This document shows, in pieces, positions 15,618 through 24,117 of a DNA stretch of 41,735 nucleotides (the first letter of the stretch is position 1; the number at the start of each line of letters is the position of its first letter). This DNA comes from Elusimicrobia bacterium ADurb.Bin231 (lineage in GTDB: Bacteria; Elusimicrobiota; UBA8919; MWCF01), in assembly GCA_002069855.1 (NCBI GenBank), contig MWCF01000053.1:1-41735 (forward strand), read 5' to 3'. The notes beneath the pieces are model-generated. The model ran no database searches. It had not been told where the DNA came from and was given only the letters and a program-made list of their open reading frames with translations. A program made the translations under genes and the position numbers.

Positions 15618-16220
15618 ATGAATATAACAAGTGAAATGGTTACGTGCCTGAGAGAAAAGACAGGATGCGGAATAATGGATTGCAAGCAGGCATTGGTGGA
15701 AACTGCCGGCGACGAAGAAAAGGCTATAGCGAAATTGCGCGAAAAGGGTATTGCCACAGCTTTGAAAAAAGCCGTAAGGACTACCAAAGAGGGTATTATA
15801 TTTTCATATATACATGCCGGCGGCAAACTTGGAGTTATGCTGGAACTTAACTGCGAGACGGATTTTGTCGCCAAGACGCAGCAATTCCAGGATCTTGGAA
15901 AAGAAATCGCTATGCAGATAGCCGCCATGTCTCCCGTTTATGTTGACAAATCAGAGGTGAATTCCGCTGAACTTGAAAAAGAAAAAGAAATACTGAAATC
16001 CCAGGCGTTAAAAGAGGGGAAACCGGAAAAGATACTGGATAAAATTATAGCCGGAAGGCTTGACAAATATTACGAGAGGATATGCCTTCTGGAGCAGCCT
16101 TATGTTAGAGAAGCGTCCGGCAAGGTAAAGATAAAGGACGTAATAACTGAAGCGATAGCGAAAATGGGGGAGAATATCTCCGTGAAAAGATTTGCCAGAT
16201 TCAAAATCGGCGAAGAATAA
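15618..16220 (+). CDS. tsf: Elongation factor Ts
   Basis: 200 residues from the ATG at 15618. GGAG at 15607-15610 is 7 nt upstream of this ATG and only 1 nt from an alternative ATG at 15612, so 15618 is preferred. EF-Ts promotes GDP release from EF-Tu. The N-terminal UBA-like domain (about 1-45) reads MVTCLREKTGCGIMDCKQAL. The diagnostic core ELNCETDFVAKT follows (usual TDFVA motif), and a C-terminal segment with VKRFARFKIGEE closes it. At 200 residues it is the short form, about 80 residues below E. coli EF-Ts and similar to the Thermus or cyanobacterial type. It is followed by pyrH and frr in the common rpsB-tsf-pyrH-frr order. Confidence 0.97.
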   Translation: MNITSEMVTCLREKTGCGIMDCKQALVETAGDEEKAIAKLREKGIATALKKAVRTTKEGIIFSYIHAGGKLGVMLELNCETDFVAKTQQFQDLGKEIAMQIAAMSPVYVDKSEVNSAELEKEKEILKSQALKEGKPEKILDKIIAGRLDKYYERICLLEQPYVREASGKVKIKDVITEAIAKMGENISVKRFARFKIGEE

Positions 16221-16258
16221 TTTCTTGGAGGCGAGTTGCCGCGGGATATCGATTTAGA

Positions 16259-16957
16259 ATGTATAAAAAGATTATACTGAAACTTTCCGGAGAGTCATTA
16301 GGCAAACAAGGGCAAGGCATAAGTTTTAAAGATGTCGACAGGATAATTGCAGAGATAAAGCCTCTTGCCGGGAAAGGTATTTCATTAGGGATAATTGTGG
16401 GCGGAGGCAATATATGGCGCGGCTCCGAGCACGGCGGCAATCTTATTAAAAGTACGGACTCTGATTATGTCGGCATGACGGCCACTCTTATAAACGGACT
16501 TGTTCTTCGATCAAGATTTGCGAAACATAAAATATCCGCAGCGTTGTTTTCCTCTTTTCCCGTAGGTAATTATATAGAACAGTTTACTCTGGAAAAAGTG
16601 GCGGCCGCATGGAAGGATAAGAAGATTGTAATTATGGTCGGAGGAACAGGCCGCCCTCATTTTACCACGGATACCGGAGCCGCTGTGTTTGCGGTTGAAA
16701 CATCTTCCGAAGTTGTTTTAAAAGCCACGGATGTTGACGGCGTTTACGACAAAGACCCCAATAAAGATGCCACAGCGCGACTGATAAAAAGGATTTCATT
16801 TGACGAAGTCATCAAAAGAAATCTGAAGGTTATGGATATGTCTGCGTTTTCTATATGCAGACATCACGGAATAAAAATAGTAGTTTTCAACTTTAATAAA
16901 AAAGGAAATATTTTACGCGCCGCTTCCGGTTTGTCCGTCGGATCTTTAATTTTGTAA
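16259..16957 (+). CDS. pyrH: UMP kinase PyrH
   Basis: 232 residues. Phosphorylates UMP to UDP with ATP; bacterial UMP kinases are hexameric members of the amino-acid-kinase fold. Visible motifs are KKIILKLSGESLG at the N-terminus, IVGGGNIWRG, DYVGMTATLINGL, a central VGGTGRPHFTTDTGAAVFA (uridylate kinase signature) and KATDVDGVYDKDPNKD. Length fits the family. The ATG at 16259 has no close Shine-Dalgarno, and no in-frame ATG, GTG or TTG lies in the 38-nt gap to tsf. Its stop TAA shares one base with an ATG that is not used; frr starts a little later at 16969. Confidence 0.97.
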   Translation: MYKKIILKLSGESLGKQGQGISFKDVDRIIAEIKPLAGKGISLGIIVGGGNIWRGSEHGGNLIKSTDSDYVGMTATLINGLVLRSRFAKHKISAALFSSFPVGNYIEQFTLEKVAAAWKDKKIVIMVGGTGRPHFTTDTGAAVFAVETSSEVVLKATDVDGVYDKDPNKDATARLIKRISFDEVIKRNLKVMDMSAFSICRHHGIKIVVFNFNKKGNILRAASGLSVGSLIL

Positions 16958-16968
16958 TGGGAGGATTT

Positions 16969-17526
16969 ATGTCTAATCAGATAGTGTTACAAAGCGAAGA
17001 GAAGATGAAAAAGATTATTGAGCATCTGAAAACTGATTTTGCCACGGTGAGAACAGGCCGTGCCACTCCCGCGGTTCTTAATGCTGTGAAGGTTCCCTAT
17101 TACGGCTCCGAAGTCCCTGTAAATCAGGTGGGAAATATATCTGTGCCTGAACCCAGATTGATAGTTATAACCCCATGGGACAAATCCATACTTCGGGAAT
17201 TGGAAAAGGCCATTCTTAAAGCGGATATAGGAATAACGCCTCAGAATGACGGCAATGTTATACGGCTTCCAATACCTTCGCTTACGGAAGACAGACGCAA
17301 AGATATTATTAAAAGCATAGCCCGTGTAACTGAAACCCACAGAGTGTTTATAAGAAACGAACGCAGGGATGCCCTTGAAACCGTTAAAAAGATGTTTGAC
17401 GACAAAAAAGTAAATGAAGACGAGAAATTTAAGATACAAGGTGAACTTCAGAAACTTACCGACGAGTATATAAGAAGAGTAGATGATTTATACACTCACA
17501 AAGAAAAAGAAATAATGGAAATATAA
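16969..17526 (+). CDS. frr: Ribosome recycling factor
   Basis: 185 residues from the ATG at 16969, exactly the classical RRF length. The ATG at 16957 overlapping the pyrH stop is rejected because GGGAGG (16959-16964) lies just before 16969. RRF splits post-termination ribosomes with EF-G. Motifs include FATVRTGRATPAVLNAVKV, a strand with VNQVGNISVPEPRLIVITPWD, ILKADIGITPQNDGNVIRLPIP, LTEDRRKD and a C-terminal helix (TDEYIRRVDDLYTHKEKEIMEI). It follows pyrH within 11 nt and precedes uppS. The order rpsB-tsf-pyrH-frr-uppS-cdsA-dxr is widespread, which supports the assignment. Confidence 0.98.
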   Translation: MSNQIVLQSEEKMKKIIEHLKTDFATVRTGRATPAVLNAVKVPYYGSEVPVNQVGNISVPEPRLIVITPWDKSILRELEKAILKADIGITPQNDGNVIRLPIPSLTEDRRKDIIKSIARVTETHRVFIRNERRDALETVKKMFDDKKVNEDEKFKIQGELQKLTDEYIRRVDDLYTHKEKEIMEI

Positions 17527-17538
17527 GCAGTGCTTTCT

Positions 17539-18219
17539 ATGGATTTACCTAAACACATAGCTATAATTATGGACGGGAACGGCCGCTGGGCAAAAAAAAA
17601 AGGGCTTGGCCGTATATTCGGGCATAGGGCAGGAATAGAATCAGTCAGAGATATAATACGCGCAGCGAATGAAATCGGTATTTCAGTTCTTACGCTTTTC
17701 GCTTTTTCTACCGAAAATTGGAATCGCCCGGAAAGCGAAATCAGGGAATTGTTCGGAATACTGAAATATTTTTTGAAAAAAGAATTAAATGAAATAAAAA
17801 AAAACGGCATTGTCCTTAGAATACTCGGCAATATTTCAGGACTTCCGTCTGATGTAAGAAGCGAAGTCGCCAGAGCGGAGAATGACACCAGGAATAACAC
17901 GGGTATGATTCTGAATGTCGCTTTGAATTACGGCGGCAGGCAGGAAATAATACAAGCTGTGAACAGGATTGTCTCCTCTGGAGTTAAATCCGTGGATGAA
18001 ACGGAGTTTGAACGGTATCTTTATACCGGCGCAATCCCTTCTCCTGATCTGCTGATAAGGACTTCCGGAGAATACAGAATTTCAAATTTTCTTCTCTGGC
18101 AAATAGCATATACTGAACTGTATTTTACGGATGTGCTTTGGCCGGATTTCAGAAAAGAACATCTTCTTGAAGCGATTGCCGAATATCAAAAAAGAGAACG
18201 AAGATTTGGAGGTTTATAA
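17539..18219 (+). CDS. uppS: Undecaprenyl diphosphate synthase UppS
   Basis: 226 residues from the ATG at 17539 (a GTG at 17530 is the other possible start; neither has a clear Shine-Dalgarno). Extends farnesyl diphosphate by eight isopentenyl units in cis to make the C55 carrier for peptidoglycan and other polymers. The cis-prenyltransferase motifs are present: PKHIAIIMDGNGRWA with the catalytic Asp, FGHRAGIESVRDI, FAFSTENWNRP, LNYGGRQEI, PSPDLLIRTSGEYRISNFLLWQIAYTE (residues about 155-181, RTSGE motif) and LWPDF. The usual phrase in the family is RTSGExRLSNFLLWQ, here with Ile. cdsA follows 4 nt after the stop. Together with dxr, ispG and ispH in this window it covers much of the route to lipid carrier. 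Confidence 0.97.
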   Translation: MDLPKHIAIIMDGNGRWAKKKGLGRIFGHRAGIESVRDIIRAANEIGISVLTLFAFSTENWNRPESEIRELFGILKYFLKKELNEIKKNGIVLRILGNISGLPSDVRSEVARAENDTRNNTGMILNVALNYGGRQEIIQAVNRIVSSGVKSVDETEFERYLYTGAIPSPDLLIRTSGEYRISNFLLWQIAYTELYFTDVLWPDFRKEHLLEAIAEYQKRERRFGGL

Positions 18220-18223
18220 TATC

Positions 18224-19042
18224 ATGCTCGGTAGAATTTTAGTGGCTTTGCTGCTAATACCTGTTGTTTTTTTTATCGTTTATGTGGGATACATTCCTTT
18301 TCTTGTATTTATATGTCTTATCTGTCTGCTCGGGGCGTACGAGTTCTGGGAACTTGTTTCCGGCATGGGCTTTGTTCCGCGAAAGACAGCAGGCAGCATT
18401 TTCGTTTTTTTGGTGATTATTTCCATCTTCTTTAATAATATGGGTATAGCTTCCGTATTATCCAATGAGACCACAGGGATGTTGATGTCCCTGGCTTTTA
18501 TTTTTATTCTTTCCTACGAGGTTATTAAACAGGATCTTTCAGTAGCTCTGCCCTCTTTGTCAGTAACGGCTTTCGGAATTATATATACCGGTTTTTTGCC
18601 CGGACATTTTCTTCTGTTGAGAGATTTAAAACCCGGCGGATTCGCCTACACAATATTAATGCTTGCTGTGGTGTGGGCAGCGGATTCTGCCGCTTATTTT
18701 ATAGGAACTGCCTACGGAAAACACCGCCTTTCGAAAATAAGTCCAAAAAAATCAGTGGAAGGGTCAATCGCGTCTGTAATCGCTTCAGTATTGGTTATTC
18801 TCGCGGCAAAAAAGTTTTTCATAAAGGAATTTACTTATAACGATGTTTTTATTCTTGGAATTTTATCCAGCATTTTTGCCCAATTCGGAGATTTGGCGGA
18901 GTCTCTTATCAAACGTTCCGCAGGAGTAAAAGATTCATCTGCTCTATTGGGAAATCACGGCGGCATTCTGGACAAATTAGACAGTTTCATTTTCGCAGTG
19001 CCTTTATTTTACTATTACATTAAGTTCGGCGTTATTAAATAA
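18224..19042 (+). CDS. cdsA: Phosphatidate cytidylyltransferase CdsA
   Basis: 272 residues from the ATG at 18224. The frame is open further into uppS, but GGAGG (18208-18212) is placed 11 nt before 18224 and the family N-terminus (MLGRILVALLLIP) starts there. Makes CDP-diacylglycerol from phosphatidic acid and CTP. About eight membrane helices are visible by hydrophobicity. The C-terminal signature is present as KRSAGVKDSSALLGNHGGILDKLDS, given here as residues about 233-257. It departs from the usual PGHGG...DRxD form: Pro-Gly becomes Gly-Asn, and Arg becomes Lys. The acidic residues D in KDSS and in LDKLDS are kept, so activity is plausible. The stop codon abuts the dxr start. Confidence 0.93.
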   Translation: MLGRILVALLLIPVVFFIVYVGYIPFLVFICLICLLGAYEFWELVSGMGFVPRKTAGSIFVFLVIISIFFNNMGIASVLSNETTGMLMSLAFIFILSYEVIKQDLSVALPSLSVTAFGIIYTGFLPGHFLLLRDLKPGGFAYTILMLAVVWAADSAAYFIGTAYGKHRLSKISPKKSVEGSIASVIASVLVILAAKKFFIKEFTYNDVFILGILSSIFAQFGDLAESLIKRSAGVKDSSALLGNHGGILDKLDSFIFAVPLFYYYIKFGVIK

Positions 19043-20119
19043 ATGACAAAAATAGCAATTCTCGGTTCAACCGGTTCCATCGGCACAACTGCCTTGCGGG
19101 TTATTTCAAGATTAAAAGATTTTCAGATAACCGCTCTTTCCGCCAACGGGAATATTCCGCTTCTCAACAGGCAGGCGTTAAAATTCAAACCGAAAAAGAT
19201 TGCTGTAGGACAGAAACAGATTGAAGACATTTCTTTGATACAAGACGCGGATATAGTTCTTATCGCAGTTGTAGGATTTGCCGGCTTAAAACCCCTTATA
19301 AATGCCATTAAACTTAAAAAACGGATCGCTTTGGCAAATAAAGAATCTCTGATAGTTGCCGGTGATCTTATAAACAGGATGTTAAAAAAGTACAATGCCG
19401 GCATTATTCCTGTTGACAGCGAGCATTCCGCGATCCGGCAATGCCTTGAAGGAAAAAACATCCGCGAAGTTTCAAACATAATATTAACTGCATCAGGCGG
19501 CGCTTTGCGCAAGCATACGGTAAAGGAATTACAAAAGGTTCGGGTGGCTGATGTGCTTAATCATCCGACCTGGAAAATGGGTAAAAAGATCACAGTTGAT
19601 TCCGCTACTTTGATAAATAAAGGATTTGAAGTAATAGAGGCGCATTATCTATTCGGTATACCGTATGAAAAGATAAAGGTGGTTATTCATCCTCAGTCAT
19701 TGGTCCACGGCGCGGTTGAATTTATCGACGGAACCATTATCGCTCAGATGGGAATAACAGATATGGCTATCCCGATACAATACGCTATCACTCATCCGAA
19801 GAAATTTCCGCCTATTACAAAAAAATTGGATTTGGCAAGTGCTGGCAAAATTGAGTTTTTGCGTCCGGATATGAGAAAATTTCCGTGTTTCGCTCTGGCT
19901 ATGCAAGCTGCCAGAGAGTCAGGAAGTATGCCCGTGGTGTTGAATGCCGCCAATGAAGTCGCTGTTAAAAAATTTCTTGACGGTAAAATTAATTTTATGA
20001 AAATTCCGCGTTTGATAGAAACAGTTATGAAAAGACATAAAACCGTTAAAAATCCCGATATGGATGATATCTTCAGATTAGACGCCGAAACAAGACGATA
20101 TGCCGAAGAGATTAATTGA
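19043..20119 (+). CDS. dxr: 1-deoxy-D-xylulose 5-phosphate reductoisomerase Dxr
   Basis: 358 residues. Converts DXP to 2-C-methyl-D-erythritol 4-phosphate with NADPH, the committing step of the MEP isoprenoid route. The N-terminal Rossmann motif is ILGSTGSIGTTALRVI. NKESLIVAGDLI, PVDSEHSAIRQCLEG (metal ligands Asp and Glu), TASGGALR, HPTWKMGKKITVDSATLINKG, EVIEAHYLF and VVIHPQSLVHGAVEF follow, and the C-terminal helical domain is present. It is slightly shorter than the common 380-400 residues, mostly in the C-terminal part. The ATG follows the cdsA stop directly. A 127-nt gap separates it from rseP. The neighbouring dxr-rseP-ispG order recurs in several phyla. Confidence 0.97.
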   Translation: MTKIAILGSTGSIGTTALRVISRLKDFQITALSANGNIPLLNRQALKFKPKKIAVGQKQIEDISLIQDADIVLIAVVGFAGLKPLINAIKLKKRIALANKESLIVAGDLINRMLKKYNAGIIPVDSEHSAIRQCLEGKNIREVSNIILTASGGALRKHTVKELQKVRVADVLNHPTWKMGKKITVDSATLINKGFEVIEAHYLFGIPYEKIKVVIHPQSLVHGAVEFIDGTIIAQMGITDMAIPIQYAITHPKKFPPITKKLDLASAGKIEFLRPDMRKFPCFALAMQAARESGSMPVVLNAANEVAVKKFLDGKINFMKIPRLIETVMKRHKTVKNPDMDDIFRLDAETRRYAEEIN

Positions 20120-20246
20120 TCCGCAATTATATAAAATATTTTAAAGATATGCAATATTTCAGAAAAGAAAATGCCGGCTGCGGAATCAGGCATTAAAATT
20201 TTACTTTTACAAACAGACACAGAAAAAGTTATTGAAAGGGAGGAAC

Positions 20247-21320
20247 ATGATTATTTTACAAGTGATTGCCGTTGCCGTAATGTTTGGTTTTGTGATGTTT
20301 ATACATGAACTCGGGCATTTTTTGATTGCTAAAAAAATGAAGGTTAAAGTTTTGGATTTTTCTCTGGGTTTCGGGCCGGAAATAATCGGTCTGACGAAAG
20401 GAGATACCAGATATTCCATCAGGCCGATACTTTTCGGAGCGTTCGTGAATATGGCTGGCGATGATCTTGATAAGGCCACCGGAAACGAGGACGAATTTTT
20501 ATCGCAGGCATGGTACAAAAAATTCTTAATCGTTTTGGCCGGTCCTGTTATGAATTATATTTCCGCTTTCATATTGTTTTTTATGATTATAATATTTTGG
20601 GGAGTTCAATATCAGAGACCTGTGGTAAAATATGTGGAGAAGAATATGCCGGCGTATTCTGCCGGTATGCTTTCCGGAGACGAGATAACCGCGGTAAACG
20701 GACAAATTATAAAAGACGCGCGCATCATTTCAAAGGTTGTTAAGGAATCAGCAGATAAAAAAATAACGCTTGCAATCAAACGAGGCGCAGAATTTTTGGA
20801 TATTGACATAGTTCCCGTAATGGATAAGAAACTTAAACAGTCAAGAATCGGTATCATTTACGATATTGCTGCGCAACCTATTACCGTAAAAGTCGGATTT
20901 AAAGAGGCTTTGTCTGAAACATTGAAAAATATCTGGTACTGGACTGTAACTCCGTTGAAATATCTTTATTCAAAAGTTATCCTTATGGAAGCTCCGTCTG
21001 AGATGTCCGGACCGATAGGCATTATGCAGGCGGCTTTTGTTACTGCGAAATACGGGTTCAAGATATTTTTAAATTTTATAGCTATTGTTTCCGTGGCTCT
21101 CGGATTTTTTAATCTGCTGCCCATTCCGCTTGTGGACGGAGGGCATATGTTCTTTTTTCTTATGGAAGGGATTACCAAGAAAAGATTAAATAAAAAATTT
21201 ATGCAATTCGCCAATTCACTCGGGTTTGCGTTTTTAATAACAATTGCGGTTTATGCCACGTACAGGGATATAGTTCGCACTACCAGCGGTTTTTGGAAAC
21301 AGACTGAACAGGTCAAGTGA
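20247..21320 (+). CDS. rseP: Intramembrane zinc metalloprotease RseP (site-2 protease)
   Basis: 357 residues from the ATG at 20247, which has AAAGGGAGG 4 nt upstream (a TTG at 20232 is rejected). A site-2 protease that cleaves membrane anti-sigma factors and signal-peptide remnants within the inner membrane. Motifs: HELGH with zinc ligands His20 and His24 and catalytic Glu21 in the first helix; FGPEIIG; a single PDZ domain (about 110-190, with AGMLSGDEITAVNG); GPIGIMQAA; and the closing LPIPLVDGGHMFFFLME with the third zinc ligand. E. coli RseP has two PDZ domains; here one is seen. It follows dxr, as in many bacteria. No rseA-type anti-sigma gene is present in the window. Confidence 0.95.
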   Translation: MIILQVIAVAVMFGFVMFIHELGHFLIAKKMKVKVLDFSLGFGPEIIGLTKGDTRYSIRPILFGAFVNMAGDDLDKATGNEDEFLSQAWYKKFLIVLAGPVMNYISAFILFFMIIIFWGVQYQRPVVKYVEKNMPAYSAGMLSGDEITAVNGQIIKDARIISKVVKESADKKITLAIKRGAEFLDIDIVPVMDKKLKQSRIGIIYDIAAQPITVKVGFKEALSETLKNIWYWTVTPLKYLYSKVILMEAPSEMSGPIGIMQAAFVTAKYGFKIFLNFIAIVSVALGFFNLLPIPLVDGGHMFFFLMEGITKKRLNKKFMQFANSLGFAFLITIAVYATYRDIVRTTSGFWKQTEQVK

Positions 21321-21384
21321 GCGATAAGTCATTTCAGCCGTCTATTCTTGCTATTGTTGAATACGGTTATTGGTATGTGGGCAA

Positions 21385-21600
21385 ATGACATTGAAATTAT
21401 CACATGAAATTAATAATGTTATATTGATATTTCTCGCTGTTTGCGGCGTGGCAGTGCTTATTTATATTCTTCAGCATCAAAGAAAAATAGTTTTTGGCGC
21501 GCGGCATATTAAATGGCCGTTCCGCCGCCGCAAGGGCAAAAAGTATAAAAAAAAGTCGGGAACAAAAAGCAAGTGGACAAAAAGCAACAAGAAATTATGA
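21385..21600 (+). CDS. Small basic membrane protein, unknown function
   Basis: 71 residues from the ATG at 21385 (an upstream TTG at 21370 is less likely). One membrane helix (about 10-29, VILIFLAVCGVAVLIYIL) is followed by a very basic tail (FRRRKGKKYKKKSGTKSKW). I recognise no family. The sequence is low-complexity and the ribosome site is weak, so it could be a spurious frame. It does have a continuous plus-strand reading frame, a clean anchor-plus-basic-tail design and a place between rseP and ispG. The basic tail would face the cytosol by the positive-inside rule and could bind nucleic acid or phospholipid; that is inference. Confidence 0.45.
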   Translation: MTLKLSHEINNVILIFLAVCGVAVLIYILQHQRKIVFGARHIKWPFRRRKGKKYKKKSGTKSKWTKSNKKL

Positions 21601-21659
21601 AATTTTTAGTCAGCGCGAATTATTTCAAGCGGGCTATTTCAAATAATCATTAATATCTT

Positions 21660-22754
21660 ATGAAAAAAACAATTAAAACAAAAAGAATAAAAATAGGAAA
21701 TATTTATATAGGCGGTGGAGAACCTGTCAGGATTCAGTCTATGACAAAGACAGATACGCGCGACTGGCGAGCCACATATAAACAGATTAATAGTTTGACT
21801 GCTATAGGATGTGAAATTATACGCGTAGCAGTGCCTGATATGGAAGCAGCGAAATCAATCTCCAAGATAAAATCAAAAATAAAAATTCCTCTTGTTGCGG
21901 ACATACATTTTGACTGGAGGCTGGCTGTGGAATCTATAAATCGCGGCGCAGACAAAATACGAATAAACCCGGGGAATATCGGCTCAAAAGATAATATTAA
22001 AAATATTGTTGCTGCAGCGAAAAGAAAACGAATTCCGATAAGAATAGGAGTTAATGCTGGGTCATTAAAAATACTTAAGGAGTCTGATAACTGGTTACAT
22101 ATGTCGTCTCAAAAGCGCGCACGGCATATGGTAGATGAACTGCTTGAGTATATAAAAATTTTTGAGGATTTGAATTTTTGCGATCTTGTTGTGTCTTTAA
22201 AAGCGAATGATGTTAATACTACAATTTTGGCTAATAGATTTTATTTAAGATACCGTAATTATCCAGTACATCTTGGTGTTACAGAGGCAGGCGCCGCGTT
22301 TTCCGGAGTAATAAAAACTTCAATGGCTTTCGGGATTCTCCTCAGCGAAGGAATAGGAGACACTATCAGGGTGTCCTTGACTGCCAATCCTTGTGAAGAA
22401 ATAAGAGCCGGCTGGGAGATAATGAAGTCTCTCGGATTGAGAAATAGAGGCATAGAGATTGTTTCATGCCCCACATGCGGGCGTTGCGAAACTGATTTAA
22501 TAAAAATTGTAAATAGTCTGGAAAGTAAACTTAATAGTATAGCGGAATTACAGAACTGTTCTCCGATAAAAGTTGCGGTTATGGGGTGCGCGGTAAACGG
22601 GCCGGGAGAAGCGCGCGACGCGGATATAGGAATAGCCGGAGGAAAGGAATGCGGGCTGCTGTTCAGGAAAGGGGAAATCGTAAAAAAGATTCCACAGCGG
22701 AAATACTGCGAAGAGATTTTAAAGGAAATAAAAAATGTTCAGAAAAAAATTTAA
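21660..22754 (+). CDS. ispG: 4-hydroxy-3-methylbut-2-enyl diphosphate synthase IspG
   Basis: 364 residues. The penultimate MEP-pathway enzyme: it converts MEcPP to HMBPP with a [4Fe-4S] cluster. The N-terminal TIM-barrel shows GEPVRIQSMTKTDTRD, CEIIRVAVPDMEAA, VADIHFDWRLAVE, DKIRINPGNIGS and LHLGVTEAGAAFSG-like strands. The cluster-binding C-terminal part has CPTCGRCETDL and MGCAVNGPGE. The cysteines of CPTC and the Cys of MGC are the expected ligands. Length is typical of the short (non-plant) form. The ATG at 21660 has no strong Shine-Dalgarno. The last 20 nt overlap murC, which ties isoprenoid supply to the peptidoglycan/division operon. Confidence 0.97.
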   Translation: MKKTIKTKRIKIGNIYIGGGEPVRIQSMTKTDTRDWRATYKQINSLTAIGCEIIRVAVPDMEAAKSISKIKSKIKIPLVADIHFDWRLAVESINRGADKIRINPGNIGSKDNIKNIVAAAKRKRIPIRIGVNAGSLKILKESDNWLHMSSQKRARHMVDELLEYIKIFEDLNFCDLVVSLKANDVNTTILANRFYLRYRNYPVHLGVTEAGAAFSGVIKTSMAFGILLSEGIGDTIRVSLTANPCEEIRAGWEIMKSLGLRNRGIEIVSCPTCGRCETDLIKIVNSLESKLNSIAELQNCSPIKVAVMGCAVNGPGEARDADIGIAGGKECGLLFRKGEIVKKIPQRKYCEEILKEIKNVQKKI

Positions 22755-24117
22755 AAACATTCATTTTATAGGCATAGGCGGCAGCGGTATGTCGGGTATA
22801 GCGGAAGTTTTGCTGAATCTGGACTTCAATGTCACAGGTTCTGATAAGAAGGAAACGGATGTTACCGAGCGATTGAGAAACCTCGGCGCGGACATTTCAC
22901 TCGGTCACGATGAAAAAAATATAGATATTTTCAATCCGGATGTCGTAGTAACTTCCACTGCGATAGATAAAAGAAATCCGGAGGTGATTGCCGCGCAGTT
23001 GAGGAAAATTCCTGTTATACCGCGCGCAGAGATGCTGGCAGAATTGATGCGGCTGAAGTATTCTATAGCTATTGCGGGCTGCCATGGTAAAACAACAACC
23101 ACGTCTATGGTGTCGCTTATTCTTGCTTCTTACGGGTTAGATCCCACTGTGGTTATAGGAGGAAGGTTCAATAATTTCGGTACAGGCGCCAAACTCGGAA
23201 AAGGCGAATACCTGGTTGCCGAAGCAGACGAGTCAGACGGTTCTTTTTTAAAGTTGTATCCGACATTCGCGATTGTGACCAATATAGACAATGATCATCT
23301 GGATCATTATGGCAATATTGAAAACATAAAAAATGCTTTTATACAGTTTGTAAACAAAATTCCGTTTTACGGTTATGCTGTCCTGTGCAACGAGAATGAA
23401 CTTTTAACAGCGGTATTGCCTCATATAAAAAGAAGATATTTTACTTACGGATTTCGGGAGTCGGCAGATTACAGGGCTGTCAATATCCAAACTACGAAAT
23501 TCGGGAATCAGTTTGATGTTCTTCACAGAGATAAAATTTTAGGGCGGGTTGACCTGCGCACTCCGGGCAAGCACAATGTTCTGAACTCTCTGGCGAGCAT
23601 AGTTTGCTGTCTGGAACTTGAAATACCGTTTGAGGCTATTTCTGCGGCATTGTCTGAGTTCGGCGGAATAGGCCGCAGACTTGAAAAACGCGGTGAATAT
23701 AAAAATGTGGTTTTTATTGATGATTACGGGCATCATCCTACCGAGATAAACGCTACTCTTGAGGCTATTAGATCTATTTATCCGGGAAGGAGAATATATG
23801 TCCTATTTCAGCCTCACAGATACACAAGAACTGCATTATTGACCAAACAATTCGGATACGCATTTTCTAACGCGGATGTTATTAAGATACTTGATATTTA
23901 TGCGGCAAGCGAACAGCCTATAGAGGGGGTTTCTTCGGAATTGATAATCAATGCCGTAAAAAAATCGGATTCAAGGAATATCTCGAAGTTTGAGAGCGTA
24001 GAAAAGACCGCGGCGGAATTGCTGGATGGAGATATAGTAGTAACTCTGGGCGCGGGCGACATCTGGAAAAAGGCGGACAGTATACTTTCGGTATTAAAAG
24101 ATGTTAAATCTTTCTGA
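22735..24117 (+). CDS. murC: UDP-N-acetylmuramate--L-alanine ligase MurC
   Basis: 460 residues. Adds L-Ala to UDP-MurNAc using ATP. The N-terminal nucleotide-sugar domain begins IHFIGIGGSGMSGIAEVL. The ATP loop is GCHGKTTTTS (residues 115-124), with Cys where most homologues have Thr. The central domain has EADESDGSF and NIDNDHLDHYG, and the C-terminal domain has DDYGHHPTEI, FQPHRYTRT and GAGDIW. All three Mur-ligase domains are complete and the length is typical. It overlaps ispG by 20 nt and murB by 17 nt, so the three genes are tightly coupled. It opens the division/cell-wall part of the array. Confidence 0.97.
   Translation: MFRKKFKNIHFIGIGGSGMSGIAEVLLNLDFNVTGSDKKETDVTERLRNLGADISLGHDEKNIDIFNPDVVVTSTAIDKRNPEVIAAQLRKIPVIPRAEMLAELMRLKYSIAIAGCHGKTTTTSMVSLILASYGLDPTVVIGGRFNNFGTGAKLGKGEYLVAEADESDGSFLKLYPTFAIVTNIDNDHLDHYGNIENIKNAFIQFVNKIPFYGYAVLCNENELLTAVLPHIKRRYFTYGFRESADYRAVNIQTTKFGNQFDVLHRDKILGRVDLRTPGKHNVLNSLASIVCCLELEIPFEAISAALSEFGGIGRRLEKRGEYKNVVFIDDYGHHPTEINATLEAIRSIYPGRRIYVLFQPHRYTRTALLTKQFGYAFSNADVIKILDIYAASEQPIEGVSSELIINAVKKSDSRNISKFESVEKTAAELLDGDIVVTLGAGDIWKKADSILSVLKDVKSF

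Noticed and set aside
20170..20194. Hairpin AATGCC...GGCATT after dxr as a terminator
   Set aside because: Only 6 bp with a 13-nt loop and no clean T-run; not enough to call a terminator.
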